Shown here piece by piece: positions 46,470-58,845 of a stretch of DNA of 64,000 bases (its first letter is position 1; each line of letters starts with the position of its first letter). The notes below the pieces were generated by a model. That model saw only the letters and a program-made list of their open reading frames with translations, searched no databases and had not been told where the DNA came from. Location of the stretch: positions 95,675 to 159,674 of the forward strand of contig LSRX01001092.1 in assembly GCA_001939145.1 (NCBI GenBank), in the 5' to 3' direction. The translations under genes were made by a program, and so were the position numbers. This DNA comes from Symbiodinium microadriaticum (taxonomy: Eukaryota > Sar > Dinophyceae > Suessiales > Symbiodiniaceae).

Positions 46470-49400
46470 ATGAACAACAATTACTGCAAACCCCCTGGTT
46501 TGGAATATTTGTCGGGCCGCTGGCTGCCCCTGCGCAAAGCTTTCGTGAGCGGCTTCGACAGCGCAGTTGTGGGCTATCATACAGTCCTAGGGTATATCTT
46601 CAAAACTCGATCGCAGCTGCATGTATTACTATGGCATTTCTTTTGGTAGTTTACTGCTGCCAAAAAGCCTTTTGTGAAACGATCCCCCAGACTCAGCGTG
46701 CAATTCAAACTACGGAGCAGGCTCCTTTCCAAGGTGTTGATCAAGAACGGATACACACACGCAAGACTGCAACTGCCTGCAACTGCTCAAGGAACGTAAG
46801 ACTGCGGCGACTGGGAGGAAGATTTCGCGTGAGGGAGACAGGGAGGGAGTCGTGGGGTCCACAGCCTGCTTTTGAATTCGCGCCGCCGAGGGAATCACAC
46901 AACGCGGGGGCCATCCACAACTGCATCGCGCGCTGCGTGCTTCCTTTGTCTGCAGATGAGAGAGCACCAAAAATGACAAAGTTTGAATAGTGAGCCGCAG
47001 TCCGAATTAAGCGTGGAAGTTGCTCTCGAGTGCCTTGGATGTTCAGAAATCGTAGCCCTCACCACCAGCAAGACGTCGATGTTTGCCCGGCCAAGAACTG
47101 GAACCGCCTAGGCGCATCTGCCCGAAGAGCTTTGGAAGGCCACATGCAAGTGCTTCGCTCTGAGCAACACCGGTAGAGGCATGGACGAGACGTGAGACAG
47201 GTGCCGGGGTCTGGGAGAACGGCGTTTTCCAAGCAGCCGGACCCGAAGCCTTCAAGGGGTTGTGGTCGAGGAACTGGAACCGCCATCAGGCCCAGATCGA
47301 CCGGTGCATTTGGAATTACCAGACCAGCTACCAGTCGCTCGGCCGCAAGGCGAATTGCACATGGGGAATGGTGTATATAGATCAGGTGCCGGCCAGACTT
47401 CGACTGCGAGCGAGTGCGTGTGCATCACAAGCCAACGAGGCCCACACTGCCCGGCAGAAGCAATTGTCAAAATGCTCTCTGGCACCAGGGAGCGCGGCAC
47501 GGACAGGAACGAGTGCGAGAAGCTCCGATTCCGGGAAAAACGCAAGGATCAGTTCCTGGCTGCTCCCTTCACCCGCCTCCTCTTCCGGGCATCCGGGCCA
47601 TGCCGACCTGGCTTTGCGTTGATTGAGGAGATGGCGCGCCGCCGGCGCGAGGAGCGCAAAGTCCAGGCAGGAGTTTGGGGAGAATCTGGCGGAAGGATGT
47701 AGGCTGATTTGTTGCCTCTGATCTTTGTTGCGTCTTGACATGGCGCGAGGGCTTCAGCTCCGAGGGTGTTCTGCTCCTGCACTCGGGTGGCTTCTGTGTG
47801 CATAGCTCAGATTCACTTAGCGGCTTAGCAAGCCACCATCGTCGGGGATGTGTCCGCCGGCGGAGGTTCGACCTTCGGACGAAGCTTTCGGGCAAGGTGC
47901 GGTGCCACGGCCCAAGCCTCGTCGAAGCCGCGGTGTCGATGTCGCGGGGCTTCTCGCGGCGGAGCGTGGCGAGGCTTCTACTCAGAAGCTGCGCCCTTCC
48001 ACCCGCGGAGCAAAACCTTCACATGGTACCCGTGGATGCAGACGACGACGACGAGGAGTCCTTGGGAATCGTGCAGCTGCGCATCGGCTGGGCTCCTAAA
48101 CATCTCCAGCTTTGACGAGTACCTATACCCAAAGACACCAGTGTCAGCGAGTCCTGCGAGTGGAAGCCCGAAGTCGCAGCCAGATTTGCAGATCTTGCAG
48201 CCGCCAGTCGTTTGAACTGTATGCGGAGACAGGAGCACTGCTACCTGGCAATGGCAGCAGCATTCTGTTAAACGTTAGCCATGAGGACCTTGAAGAGTCG
48301 AAGCTTAAGTCAGGCATGTGTCCTGTCGAGGCCGGCACTGTGCATACCCGCACGGCGACGACATGGACGCCGAAACATGCCAGAAATTTAGCCATGCCAG
48401 ACGGTCCATGCTGGAGAACTTTCGCAGCCTTCAGCAAGTTGACTCTCACAGCCATCCAAGCACTTTGAAAAGTCTGCAACACATGAATAGGGAATGCAGG
48501 TTGTCTGAAGTACACCGGAAGGAGTGAGTCTGCGGAGGTCCGGGGAGGGAGTGAAGGGAGGGCCTAGGTCCAGGCTGCATTCACGCAGGTCTTTTTGCAA
48601 GACATCCCCGAACCTACATGAAAACAAAAGCGTGTTTCAAAAAGGACTGCACGAATAATGACATAAATTTTGAAAGCACATAAACAACATGTATGACATG
48701 GCATAGTATAATCTGATATACTATTTATCTTTCAAATGATTAAAAATGCAGAACAGGGCAAATAAATTAGCAACAATACAAACCTGTAAACCCTGATTTT
48801 ATCTAGTTTCAACTGTTGTGTAATATGCCGCGTTGGGAAGCGCAAATGTACGTGAAGAGCAGTGGCATTTGTTAAGTGGACATATCGCTTAGAGCCCCCA
48901 GCAAAGACTATAACCAGCGTGCTAAGTCCCCTCATGGGCGGGATATAGAGTAGTTGAGAGCCTGTTGAATTTCGGGTGTGTTCAGGGAGCTGTCTGGTCA
49001 AGAGACGTGCATGAACTGGCTGATGGGACAGGACTCCAATTGCCTATGCGCTCACCCCCGTCCCCGCATCCCCGCCCAACCCCCCCAGACCACAAGCACA
49101 AGCCAGAAGAAAGGGCTTTGGATAAAAATCCACTCTTGTAATAACCCACGTGTAGCACTTAAGCTCTCAGCCCTGTCGTGCAGACCCGAGACCTTATGAG
49201 AGCGCGAGTAGACGATGCCAATGAGAAGCCGTCGCTTCAGGCGCCGTGAATCCCGAAGTCACCGAAACAGTCCAAGCTGGGAGTAACGAACCCTAAATTT
49301 CCTAAGCCCTGATGAACGTCTAAACCCACAGGCACGCGCAAGGGCTTCGCACAAGGTCCTAACGAAGTGACGGCCCTCGCCTGACCCTTAGAAGATAATT

Positions 49401-52400
49401 CCCAAACTTGAGACAGCAACGGTAATCTGGCGCGGCGATTCGAAGAGCATCAGTTGTACTGGGTGTTGGTGCGTTTGGTTCTTCTCGTTGTCGGTTGTGG
49501 TATGTGTGGTTTTTGTGAGTGATTTCTTGCTTTCTTTGGTCTGGCTCAAGAGTTTCTGCTGTTCTTCGCGCTGTAGGATGATGTTGGGTGTATCTAGTCG
49601 GTGACTGTTGGAGAGACCTCAAAAATTCCAGGCACACATGGATCTGCCAGAGGGTGCTCATGGATATGTATGACAGAAACGGTGAGCACTGCCATCGCCC
49701 GCGATCATCCGTTTCGGATGGTTATGTTAAAACGAAAGGCCGAAGTTGTGCTAGTTCGGAGTGCTGTCCGCAAGGAACCACGCCTGTCTATCGCAGCTGA
49801 TTGTTCTACACCGCGCTGCCGGCGCAAATTCAACTGCGCTTGTCTGCGCTTGTGGATACTGAGTTTCTTCAGACTCTCCGAGAGAACGGCAAGGCACAGC
49901 TTCCTGTTCAAGCGACTCAGGGCCCAAGCGAATGGATTCCTACTTCAACATACATCTTCCAGGAGCTGCATGTGGGGCAAAGAGGTCGACTCACATGCAG
50001 CTGTGGAGGAACTGCATCCACCCGTTTGAGGGCCAAGAGCAGTCCCAGCCTCAGAGAGTTTTTGGGGGCTGGGCCTCGCCTCTGCAGCTCAGGCCAAAGG
50101 ACGGGACCGAGCTTCTGCTGCATTCCGATTGCTCCCAGGGCTCGGAGCCGAGCCTCCCACAACAGCTACCATTGCTAGAACAGCTATGCCGGCTATGCCT
50201 CCCGCTTTTTTGGCGACAGACGAAGCCACAAATACAGCCACCAGAAACTGAACCAGGTCCGACTCAGATTCATACCAGTGGCCGCGTTTACATGGCTAAA
50301 TGGATGTGATGCCACTTATGTGTGTCTCAAGGTGCTTTGAATCGAGCGTCTACATGGGGAATAGCCGGTTTTGAAGTGACAAGATGGCACTGATGTGTAT
50401 CGAGCGGATTCATGCGAGTACTTGGGGATTCAATGTCATACTCTAGATTGACATGCCAACTGCTTGAAACCCCAGCGTCCGCGATAGATGCTGAAATTGA
50501 ACCTGCACGACTCCAAGACGACACGCGGCGTCTACAGCAGTAGGACCGCAATTAGCATTGTTATTGATGTGTGTTCTCGCCCCTGATGTGCAACTGCCTG
50601 AAACAGCATCCATTACTCCGGCAATGTGTATTCTCACCGACTGATGTGAGATAAGCCCCACGTTTGTGAACTGTATGCTATTCCTCATTGCATCAACGAG
50701 GCATTGTTTGTCACCGAGTTCGCCCGTAAGGTGAGCATTGTCACCTACACTGATTCTGTTGCTGGCAAGAGCATGGGGCTTGTCCGCAACGTCTTTGGTC
50801 TGTAGCAACTGTCATTGTCTCACCGTTGCCTGTGCGGCTCAGACCTCAGATCATTGATCTGTTTGCGAGGGCAACTTTCACCAGATTCTGCGGTCAATTG
50901 GATCGGCTTTATTTTCTTTGAGGGACCAAAGACGAGATTGATGAGAGAATTGAGTGCGAAGATGAAGAGATATGGTTGAAGAAATGACACTAGCTTGCCA
51001 ACCCACGGCATGACTTCGTTCATATTAAGGTCATTCCAAGTTTTTTGTGTGTGCTTTGTGAAACTGCGGGTACCTGCATCACCTCAGCCTGCGCTTCACA
51101 GGACAAATCCCCAACTGTCGTCATGAGCTGGAGCCCAGACGTATGGAAATCGAAACCCTGAACCATCTCAGCTATGGTTGGCAACCCCTGTTGCGATGGC
51201 GGGGAAAAAGAACCCTTCAATTTGAGAGTCCCCAGCAACTACTCCCCTTCACAACGCATCACCATTCACAGCTCTGCAGCGGTTTGTAGACCTGGGATCC
51301 CGTACGGTGAAGCACCGGGCATCTGCACGCAATGATGTGCGACATCACCACCTTGGACGGTGGTCGACACTGACATCATTCCACCTGATGGAGATGTGCA
51401 GGTGTTGGCGTTAAACCCGAAACGTTCCGAAGACCATCTCTGCCGGGGATGGCTGTTCTGTTGTGGCGCCATAGCCCTGCCCGTGCCGAAGCTGGACTCA
51501 TAACCTGCTGATGTGAACCAGCAGATGCAATGCAGAAGAGAACAGCTGTTACAAATGTCAAAAAAAGGCAATGGGTTTACTAGTTCCACCAAGGCAGGCG
51601 TGCGCTGACCTTTCAGGCTCGGTGTAGCCCAAGTGCCAAGATGCGACCCTTCCAAGCGCGTTTTTGCGAGGAGGGCAACGCTGGGGGCCTCAAGGCTGGC
51701 GCACGCTGGCATGCGGGAGATGTGTGAGGCTCTTGGTGTTATCTTCAGGTGCGACAGCCGCAAAGAGAGGCTGGGATTCTGCAGATTCCCTGTGCCACGC
51801 AGCCTAACAGCTGAGAGTTTGGAAGGCACCGTGCGAATACATGAAAAGCAGCCCCCAAAGCTGAGTTCTTAACCCGCGCAGGTTGGTTGAGCTGATGCCC
51901 ATTCAGTCTCTAAGGTTCGCGTCCAGGAAAGCCGTGCATTCCGCCCGCAAAGTTTTGGCCTTATCGAGGCTTGAGGCTTGGGCGGCTTGGCATGGACATC
52001 AAATCTCATTGCCAGGAAAAACGAGTTGGAGGTGCGCGCGGCAGCTATGAAGAGCCCTGCGCTGCCAAGATCAAGTTCTCAGGATGGAGCTCGGTCAGCG
52101 AATCCTGGATGCAGTCACGTCGGAGAGCCCGGTTGTTGTGTCGTCAGTTGCCCCTTCGGCCTCGTAGCCATCGTGGCCCAGGCCTGTTATACAAGAGGCG
52201 GGGCGCACAAAGACACTCCAATTGGACCACGACTTTGAACTGCCCGCTGAGGAACAATGCAAAGGATTTTTCTTGTATGGCCTGCAGCACAGAGGAAGAC
52301 TCCACCTCTGTGGTTCTTCTGGTTGCACTGCCTGGGCTAGGTGATGTCACCTGGTGCAATGTGGCATTTGCAAAAACACCCCCGGCATCAGTGAGGAGCT

Positions 52401-52800
52401 TGACATGTCTGCCACCAATGGAGCTCCCTTGTTAAAAGTGCTGGCTGCGAGGTAGGTTTGTCGTATGGAATCGAGGACTCGCGATGCACTGCAGGGTCGT
52501 GTTGTCATGCGTGGTCCCTTAGACTCCTCAGGAACGAGACATCTGGAGCGAACTGATCAGCCAGGTTCGGCCGCTAGTTCACAGCACATGTAGCAGCATT
52601 CGAATCCCTCAGAAAATGTTGCCCACGAAGCTCTATGACTGCAGGGAGCTCTGGGAGCTTACGTCCAGAAGTGCAGTGTGCACAGGTAATGCAGTCAGCC
52701 GAGGCTTTATCCCACCAGAAAGGTCGATGCCAATGTCTGGCAAGTCGCTACTTTGCTTGACCATGCATGCCTTTCCGACACTGGCTGAAGCATCTTGAAG
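46470..52800. other. Stretch with no recognised gene
   Basis: Protein-like frames exist on the plus strand: 47262-47702 (146 codons, including RNECEKLRFREKRKDQFLAA and ALIEEMARRRREERKVQ), 49801-50178 and 51633-51872. None shows a domain I know. The 187-codon minus frame at 51266-51829 also shows none. 48650-48790 is AT-rich and without coding frames. One weak CCCTAAA-like patch lies at 49290. The interval may hold short exons of host genes that cannot be joined by eye. Confidence 0.4.
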
Positions 52801-52814
52801 CCCACAGTGTGTCT

Positions 52815-53200
52815 TGGCACATTTTCGTCTTTGAGGCCGAACGGAACGCGGCGATGCCAAGGAGTGCCCGACACTCAACGTGGCGTTTGCGGCCTGGATT
52901 TCCTTTGGGATCAAAGGGAGCCGACTGAGGGAGAAGCAGCCTTGCTACGCAACAAAATACGAGTCCTACAGGATCTGCTTGGGAGCCAAGGCGCGCGCAG
53001 GTGCGAGCGTAATTTTTGGCACTGCGTCTTCATTGGAGGCAACCGTCCAAGACGGCCGTAGCTTTGAGACTCTCCATGCTGCTGACCCAGTAAATGGAGA
53101 GCTGCAGTAGCGGCGCGTTGGCGGTAGCCGGTAGCCCTAAGTCCCATCTTCATGGAATGCCGCCGCTATCGGTGCACCTCAAGATCGACACAGAGGGCTC
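52815..53200 (+). CDS. Weak FkbM-type methyltransferase candidate (two exons)
   Basis: 52815-52850 reads WHIFVFEAERNAA and 53155-53195 reads PPLSVHLKIDTEGSD. FkbM-family methyltransferases (Methyltransf_21) carry a V-x-FEP/A-x-x-x-N motif and, about 80-120 residues later, LKIDVEG-x-E/D. Order and spacing fit, but the sequence between is spread over frames, and the residues after TEGSD do not follow the usual WxVLxG. If real, it would be an S-adenosylmethionine-dependent methyltransferase of a small molecule or glycan. A chance match cannot be excluded. Confidence 0.22.
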
Positions 53201-55140
53201 CGATTCTCGGTGTTACCGCATGCTCATGCCGGTGCTTGTGGGAAAGTACTTCGAAGCCGGTTCAAAGGATGTTGAAACAACGACACTCAAGTTGGTAAGA
53301 TGCGTCAACGTCAGCAACTTGCACTCGATGGGGGGACAACCCCTCCAAAACCTGAGCCACAATGATGCACAAGGGCCCCTCCCTTGCCCGGAACTCTCCG
53401 GAACCCAAATCCGAAATCCCAAAAGTTGAACCCCCGTGCGGCCCGTACTTGATACTTCCACAACCTAAACCCGGAGTCTTCCGAACGGTCGCAATTTTTT
53501 CCCCACCCAGCACAGTTTCAGAGGAGAACACCAGGCACCCTTGCTTCGCACAGTGCGGCTGTTGGTCGTCCAAGTACCAGAAACGGCAACAGTGGCAGTA
53601 GCAGCCCTTCTTCTAAGCGCCAGCATTAGCGGCGATAGTGATAATGGCAGGATAGCAACTGTTTGGAAGAATCGAGTCCTACTTGCGCCAGCAAATAAAG
53701 TGATGCTGCAGCATTGCGCGAACAATCATTTGGCCTGGTTGCATCTCCAGCTTCTACGAAGCCAAAATGTCATTCCGGTCTTTCCCCCGCGAGTGACACA
53801 AGAAACTGACTGCTGGGCATTGCTGTATCAGGAATGGCCGGTTCTAGACGCGTGACTTGAATCTGGAATGGTTCGCGGAATGCCCGTCAAGCGATACGGG
53901 TTAGACCCAGGCTCCTTTCCAGCGATGACATCCACAAGCTCCGTACACTGGACATGGAGGCGTCCGCTTCTGAAAGCATTGCGAAAACTGTTCCATCAAC
54001 AGCAAAGAATGTGCTACGATCACTCGCTGTATTCGATGGGTTAGTAACGGTTAGTAGCGACGATCGTTTATCCACGGTTTTGCCGTGGGGTTGCGCCTTG
54101 CACCTCAACACAGATAAGAAAGTGTGCGAGACAAGCGGATGCAACGCAAACGTATTGAAGAGTGGTCGCAGCATCCAAGTTGGAGGTGCATTTCGGATGG
54201 ACCGGGAGCTTTCCTGGTCAGCTCTCTGCAAAGGACACGTGCCAAGGTTGCAGTCGGGATTGCATGCCTTCCGATTCCCCAGGAGCAATTGGCGCTGCAG
54301 GCCTGATGTCGCAGCATGGGTGTAGTGTCAGGGACTCCCGCTGATGACTTTTTTTCAGAGGGGGAAAGAGAAGAGAGGCACCAAGATCCTCTAACCGGCA
54401 AACGCTGGAAGTGATGTCTTGGATGCTGGTTTGACGGGGCAGTCTCCGCTTAGAAACATCAGGGTCTGTACACATGTCTGCTTGTTCAAGGGACCCTGGA
54501 TGCCGCCTCAAAAGCTTGCCGCCTCCCAAACTTCAGTGCTCCAAACAGACTCGATGTCGTTTGCCACGGAACGCAAAGGCTAAAAGGAATATGTTGAACT
54601 CGACAAGCAGCTTTGAAGTTGGGCACGAGTGTGTGTGACCGAATGATGCGTCACTGAACCAGTGCCATAGATAGCCCCTCAAGATCCTTTAACTGCCCGG
54701 ACGGAAGATCTTCCCAAGACCTTTTTCCCGCACGGAGTGCATCGGGAGGTTGCAACGATGGAGAAGCTCCGGGAGAGCTTTTACTGCACGGGCGGGGACC
54801 CCTTTTTGTTAAAGGCGCAGCAGAAGAGAGCGTTTGCCCAGGCTCGACCTTGGAGGTCTATCGCGAAGGATGGCGGCCCAAGGCCGGGCTCTCTCCATAG
54901 CCGAGGGGGAGGAGTGAAGTACCGAATGTTACACATTCCGGGCATCTCTGATTGCACGTATCACTTGCATATTTCCATGTCTGTGTGCTCAAGGTTCTAG
55001 CGTAGCAGCGTATCAAGACTACGGCCGACAGCCTGTAGAAAAGAGACTCTTGTGTGCTTGTGTGCCTGTACGCTTTGCGAGGGTTCACACGCCCAAGTTA
55101 CATCTCAACGTGGTAGCGGAGCTTCCGAGAATACCCGGTG
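53200..55140. other. Stretch with no recognised gene
   Basis: Frames of 100-133 codons occur on both strands without recognisable domains. The plus frame at 53954-54325 (MEASASESIAKTVPSTAKNV) has a plausible start but no known relative. The region immediately upstream of gag should contain the 5' LTR and primer-binding site of the copia element; I could not identify either with confidence. Confidence 0.4.
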
Positions 55141-55142
55141 TG

Positions 55143-55205
55143 CTTCACATTTGTGAAACTGACCGGAGTTCTTCTCCGGTATACTTCGCTTTTGTGAAGA
55201 GAACC
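55143..55205 (+). promoter_or_regulatory. Three tandem stem-loops upstream of copia gag
   Basis: TTCACA-TT-TGTGAA (55144-55157), ACCGGAG-TTCTT-CTCCGGT (55162-55180) and CTTCGC-TTTT-GTGAAG (55184-55199, one mismatch) lie back to back. The first and third share a repeat of the form CTTC-C-TTTGTGAA...ACCGG, 41 bp apart. They sit 50-100 bp before the gag ATG at 55247, in the expected 5' leader or LTR edge. A packaging, dimerisation or regulatory RNA role is possible but inferred. Confidence 0.45.
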
Positions 55206-55246
55206 GGCAGAAGAACAATCCCGGGGCTCGTTCCAAGGACAGCGCA

Positions 55247-55990
55247 ATGGCTAGCCTTTCTGCAGCAATGAACTTCGAGCATGGTGATGGAGATGAAGAT
55301 TACCTCCCGAACGGGAACGAATCTTTCGCAACAAATCACCGGCATCTTCAGGAGTTTCAGAGGCTCTCAGCGTTCCAGCAGGTGACCACCAAAGTACCGC
55401 CATCCTTGATGGGCGAAGCAGTTGGTTTGCCTATGAGGATGCGATCGATGACTGGTGCGACATGACTGAGCTAGATGGAGACAAGACAAGCGCGGACCAG
55501 CACTAAGGAATCGGCTTGAAGGTGAAGCAGCAATCCACAAAAGGCTCCTGGACAGAGATCGCCTGAAGGACCCGAACAACGGAGTGAAGTACTTCAAGAG
55601 CTTCTTGCGTCCTGTCTTCGTGAAGGGCGCAGCCAATGTGTTCCTCTTACCGCTTCCAGCAGTTCATGAACTTGCACCGCGGCAACGGGGACATGCTTCG
55701 TTGGATTACCAGGTTTCAACTCTCAGTCCAGAGGATGCAAGAAGCGTGGAAAGACACCTATCTGCCGATCACGGACCCTATGAACGCAGAGGTCCGAGCT
55801 CTTATCGCAGGATTACCAGCCGAGGAACAAGGAACCATCACGAATGACGAGGCGATGGAGAGAGCCAACGAACGGCTCAGAGACAAGCATGCACGAACAA
55901 TTCCGATCACGGCCAACCTCGTTGCACTCATCTTTGTGTCCCTGTCCGACCTCACGCAGGATCAGCGCTCTCGTTCCCTAGACGGGGGGC
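55247..55990 (+). pseudogene. copia gag, N-terminal part
   Basis: Starts MASLSAAMNFEHGDGDEDYL. After a frame change near 55395 it continues LDGRSSWFAYEDAIDDWCDM, after another near 55490 GPALRNRLEGEAAIHKRLLD, and after a third near 55650 YRFQQFMNLHRGNGDMLRWI and LSVQRMQEAWKDTY. It ends with VALIFVSLSDLTQDQR at about 55970. The stretch is the capsid-like part of the polyprotein. Three frame changes abolish it. The protein breaks off where the first antisense insert begins. Confidence 0.75.
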
Positions 55991-57095
55991 GGACACGCCG
56001 ACCGCGCGTCCCCTCCTCCCAGTAAATTTGAAGTGTCGGTCTGTTCAACGAAAAGTGCTCGTTCCGATGGAAGTATGTCAACCTGCACGCAGGAATGCTA
56101 TACTGAGTGTAGGCGATTCCTAATTCCCGTGCTTCCGGCTCGAGATCATCCTGGAGAACCAGCCATGAGTGTTGTCTCTCCATAAACCGAACCCAATACC
56201 GATTGTTGACAGCGATGGACGTGTTGCAGTCGGTCGTTGACGAAGTGCTCTGGCAGGTTGGCAGGCAGGGCTCCTTGCTCGCGAGCCGGAAAGTCTGTGG
56301 GTGGGCAAGGGCTTCGGATCAGGCCGAGTGGGAGCAGGTAGTCCAGGCCTTCGCTGAAGAGGCTGACCCTATGCTCTTCGTCGTTGGAGTCCGCATGTTC
56401 TCCGTTCGACATGCGGGATGAGGTAGGTTCTACTCTACGATCGTGCTTTGCACATCAGCTTGTTTGAGCACTAGGCGTGTGGGTGGTAGCTCGCAGGTGC
56501 TTATCTTTCACGGGCATGTTCTGCGAGTTAATCTGCGAGCGCTCGAACCTGTTTTAATCGGGCCCGGTGTTCTGTACAAGGATTCTGGTTTGTCTTCATG
56601 GAGCTGCGAGGCCTCCCGAGGGGTTCATTTCACGATGATTGTTCCGTCGATGCCGCGGTAGTTGAACGTGATAATCAGTTTTGCCTGTCTTGGTGATCTG
56701 AACCGTGGTGTCGCAAGGCTGTACTTCATGAGGGCGCGCGTTTCCGTCAGGAAATCGCTCAAGGCCGCGCCGATTTGGCGTGTGTTTGCTGGCCAGGCAT
56801 TCATGACGAGGATGGCTTCGCTGGGAGTGTAGCCTGCGAGTCTTTTGCTTATCATCCAGAGGTGGAGCAGGTGGTCTGTGCCGAGCGTGCTCTCGTCCGC
56901 TAGTTGCTCTTCGGGAGGATGGTTGAGTAGAACTTGGATGTTGGGCTGGTAGTCGAAACCTGGCAGGCGCACCCGAGTGGTTGCTAGTGGGCGTAGCACC
57001 GTTCGGAGATGAGATGCGTCGATTTTCAAGTCTTTGATCCATGTCGCCTTTGAATGGTGCATGGTTTTGCTGGCTTGCAGTAATGGGAGCGCGGC
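55975..57095 (-). mobile_element. First antisense insert in copia gag (unclassified retroelement remnant)
   Basis: Between the gag segments lies about 1.1 kb with protein-like frames on the minus strand only. They include FDYQPNIQVLLNHPPEEQLA and LLHLWMISKRLAGYTPSEAI (56625-57062), VSLFSEGLDYLLPLGLI (56146-56412), then in another frame IAYTQYSIPACRLTYFHRNE. These read in one direction as a broken protein. I do not recognise it; it could be part of a LINE or another gag-pol. Exact ends and target-site duplication were not resolved. Confidence 0.4.
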
Positions 57096-57099
57096 AGGT

Positions 57100-57300
57100 G
57101 TTGACTTCTTTGATCGAGATCTTGTGTATAATCCTCTCCTCGCTCCCTCTGGTCACGGTGGCCGCAAGACCTTCCTGGTGATTGAAGAGGGCTACCTGGA
57201 CAATCAAGAAGGCTTTTGGGTCGAGGATGAAGAGGATGGCGCAGAAGGCTTCCTTGAAGCAGATGAGGACTCCTTCTGTCCCGGGCTGCTCCTCTTGTTG
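57100..57300 (+). pseudogene. copia gag, central fragment isolated between two inserts
   Basis: Plus strand RKTFLVIEEGYLDNQEGF and EDEEDGAEGFLEADEDSF (57160-57290) is the acidic gag segment that normally precedes the WFQRRFQGRKMKRGFKG part found at 58960. It stays open for the whole fragment. Its survival between two antisense inserts shows they are separate events or a complex rearrangement. Confidence 0.65.
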
Positions 57301-57440
57301 GCTCCCTGAAAGGCATCCGTGAACACCTCCTCGAATTCCATCAACGGAGTCTTGGTCATCATGTGTCGTCTGAGGCTTGCCTATAAGAAGTGTTTCCAAC
57401 AATCGAGCAGCAAAAGGCACTGTGCAAGATTCCCTGGGTC

Positions 57441-58478
57441 TTATTTTAGCACCCTTCCACTCCCTACTACAGAGCTGGCATGGTGATGTGATGTCGGTTG
57501 TGTCAGCCCGGCACTCAGCAATGACTTGCTTGATGATGTTAGCAAGGTCCTTGTTTTTTGGTTCATGTGTTTCTTGACCTGTCCACTAGCATTGGCAACC
57601 CACAAATGACACAATGGACAGTGCTCCAGGGCTGTTTGTTTGAAGCCCGGGGACCTCGCTAACTCTCGCCAACCGCCCTGCTTGAGGCAATGGAGTGTTG
57701 TCGGGCGGTCTCGCAAAGGCACACTGTTGACATCTGCAGCAGAGGGAAGTGCGGGCTGCGGCACGGGCGCTTTTGCTGGCTGCGTAACGCCGTGGAGCTT
57801 CGGGCACACCTGGGCGACGATGTGATTCCGGAGCTGGGGGACACCTGTAAGGGACCTCATACAATGTTTGCACGTGGGCATGCCTGCGAATGCGTGGTCT
57901 TCGAAACGAAAGTCCTCAACGGATTCAAGCGCCATCTGACGCTCAGAAAGCCCGTGCTTAACATTCATGTGATACCTAAGAGCTGAGGTGTTTTCGGCAC
58001 GATAGTCACATACAGGGCACCTGAAATCAGTATGTGCAAAGGCAGCAGGGGATTCAGCAGTGGGAGGATCGGGCGTTCCCAGTTGAGCATCATTCGAAGG
58101 TGTGTTAGGTGGTGGGGTGGGATCGCTTGGTGGCTCGGCACCCTCAGTTGTGGCCACATTGTCTGAGGCACGAGTGGCATTGGCAGGCGGAGTGCAATCA
58201 AGCCGTTCTGGGCTCAGCGCTACGGCCGGTGTTTCCTCGGCCACTGGAAGAACCTGAGGAATGTCCAGGGCAATGGGGGGGGCAACGGGGGCAGTGGCAG
58301 CTTCAGACATTGAGGCAGTCGCTGGCAAAGGATGCGAACCGCTTGCTAGCTCCTGAGTCGGCTCAACGGGTGCTGTCCCATGCTCCGGCGGAGTGGGGCA
58401 CGAGGCCTGGCCTTGAGCACTTGGTCGAATTGAAGCCATGACCTGATTCCAGAGTTCGGTGATTGCGGGCGGCTGCAC
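57441..58478 (-). CDS. LINE C-terminal region with C2H2-type zinc fingers (345 codons)
   Basis: Pro/Ala/Thr-rich first 150 residues, then zinc-finger motifs: C154-x2-C157...H170-x4-H175 (FRCPVCDYRAENTSALRYHM), C203-x2-C206...H219 (CKHCMRSL...RNHI) with C225 close by, and C287-x2-C290...H304 (HCPLCHLWVANASGQVKKHM). Multiple fingers after the RT are a feature I associate with dinoflagellate LINEs; they probably bind nucleic acid during target-primed reverse transcription. The frame is intact but overlaps the broken RT frame upstream, so the annotated Met is not the real start. Confidence 0.55.
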   Translation of the reverse strand: MQPPAITELWNQVMASIRPSAQGQASCPTPPEHGTAPVEPTQELASGSHPLPATASMSEAATAPVAPPIALDIPQVLPVAEETPAVALSPERLDCTPPANATRASDNVATTEGAEPPSDPTPPPNTPSNDAQLGTPDPPTAESPAAFAHTDFRCPVCDYRAENTSALRYHMNVKHGLSERQMALESVEDFRFEDHAFAGMPTCKHCMRSLTGVPQLRNHIVAQVCPKLHGVTQPAKAPVPQPALPSAADVNSVPLRDRPTTLHCLKQGGWRELARSPGFKQTALEHCPLCHLWVANASGQVKKHMNQKTRTLLTSSSKSLLSAGLTQPTSHHHASSVVGSGRVLK

Positions 58479-58845
58479 CGCACCTTAAAGACCTCTTGCT
58501 GCGCTGTAATGCGATGTCTCTCAGCTGTCCGCGACACCAGAGTGTACAGTGGGCAATCCACTCCTGCCCGGACGAGGAGAGCCTCGTTGGACTTTCACAG
58601 ATCGCACGAAGGTGACGCATGAATAAGGCGCGGTACTTCTGCATACCTTGGATGTCAAAACCTGTACAAGTGATGCCGTACCTCAGAGTGCTGTGCACAA
58701 CTGCATTCCAGAGCCGAATTTTGCCGCGCAGGGAAAGCTTACTCGTTTTCTTGAGGGCAACATTAAGTCGTGCGAAGCTCGCTTGGGCACATTTAATTCT
58801 GTAGTTGACTGTGTCCCTGGCCATGTGGTGATACGACAGCTGCAC
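58363..58845 (-). pseudogene. LINE reverse-transcriptase C-terminal (thumb) fragment
   Basis: MQLSYHHMARDTVNYRIKCA, ASFARLNVALKKTSKLSLRG, KIRLWNAVVHSTLRYGITCT: this is the region after the YxDD box of LINE RTs (YLGV...I-x-KA...L...S...K-x-RLW-x-x-V-x-x-x-LLYG). It passes out of frame near 58600; the continuation CPLYTLVSRTAERHRI is in the next frame. The catalytic motifs are not present, so the copy is 5'-truncated. Confidence 0.6.

Noticed and set aside
49541-49552. TCTGGCTCAAG as another spliced-leader relic
   Set aside because: Only the last nine bases fit and the upstream part differs, so chance is likely.
51266-51829. 187-codon minus-strand ORF
   Set aside because: No recognisable domain or start context; plus-strand frames of the same interval look equally plausible, so no gene was called.
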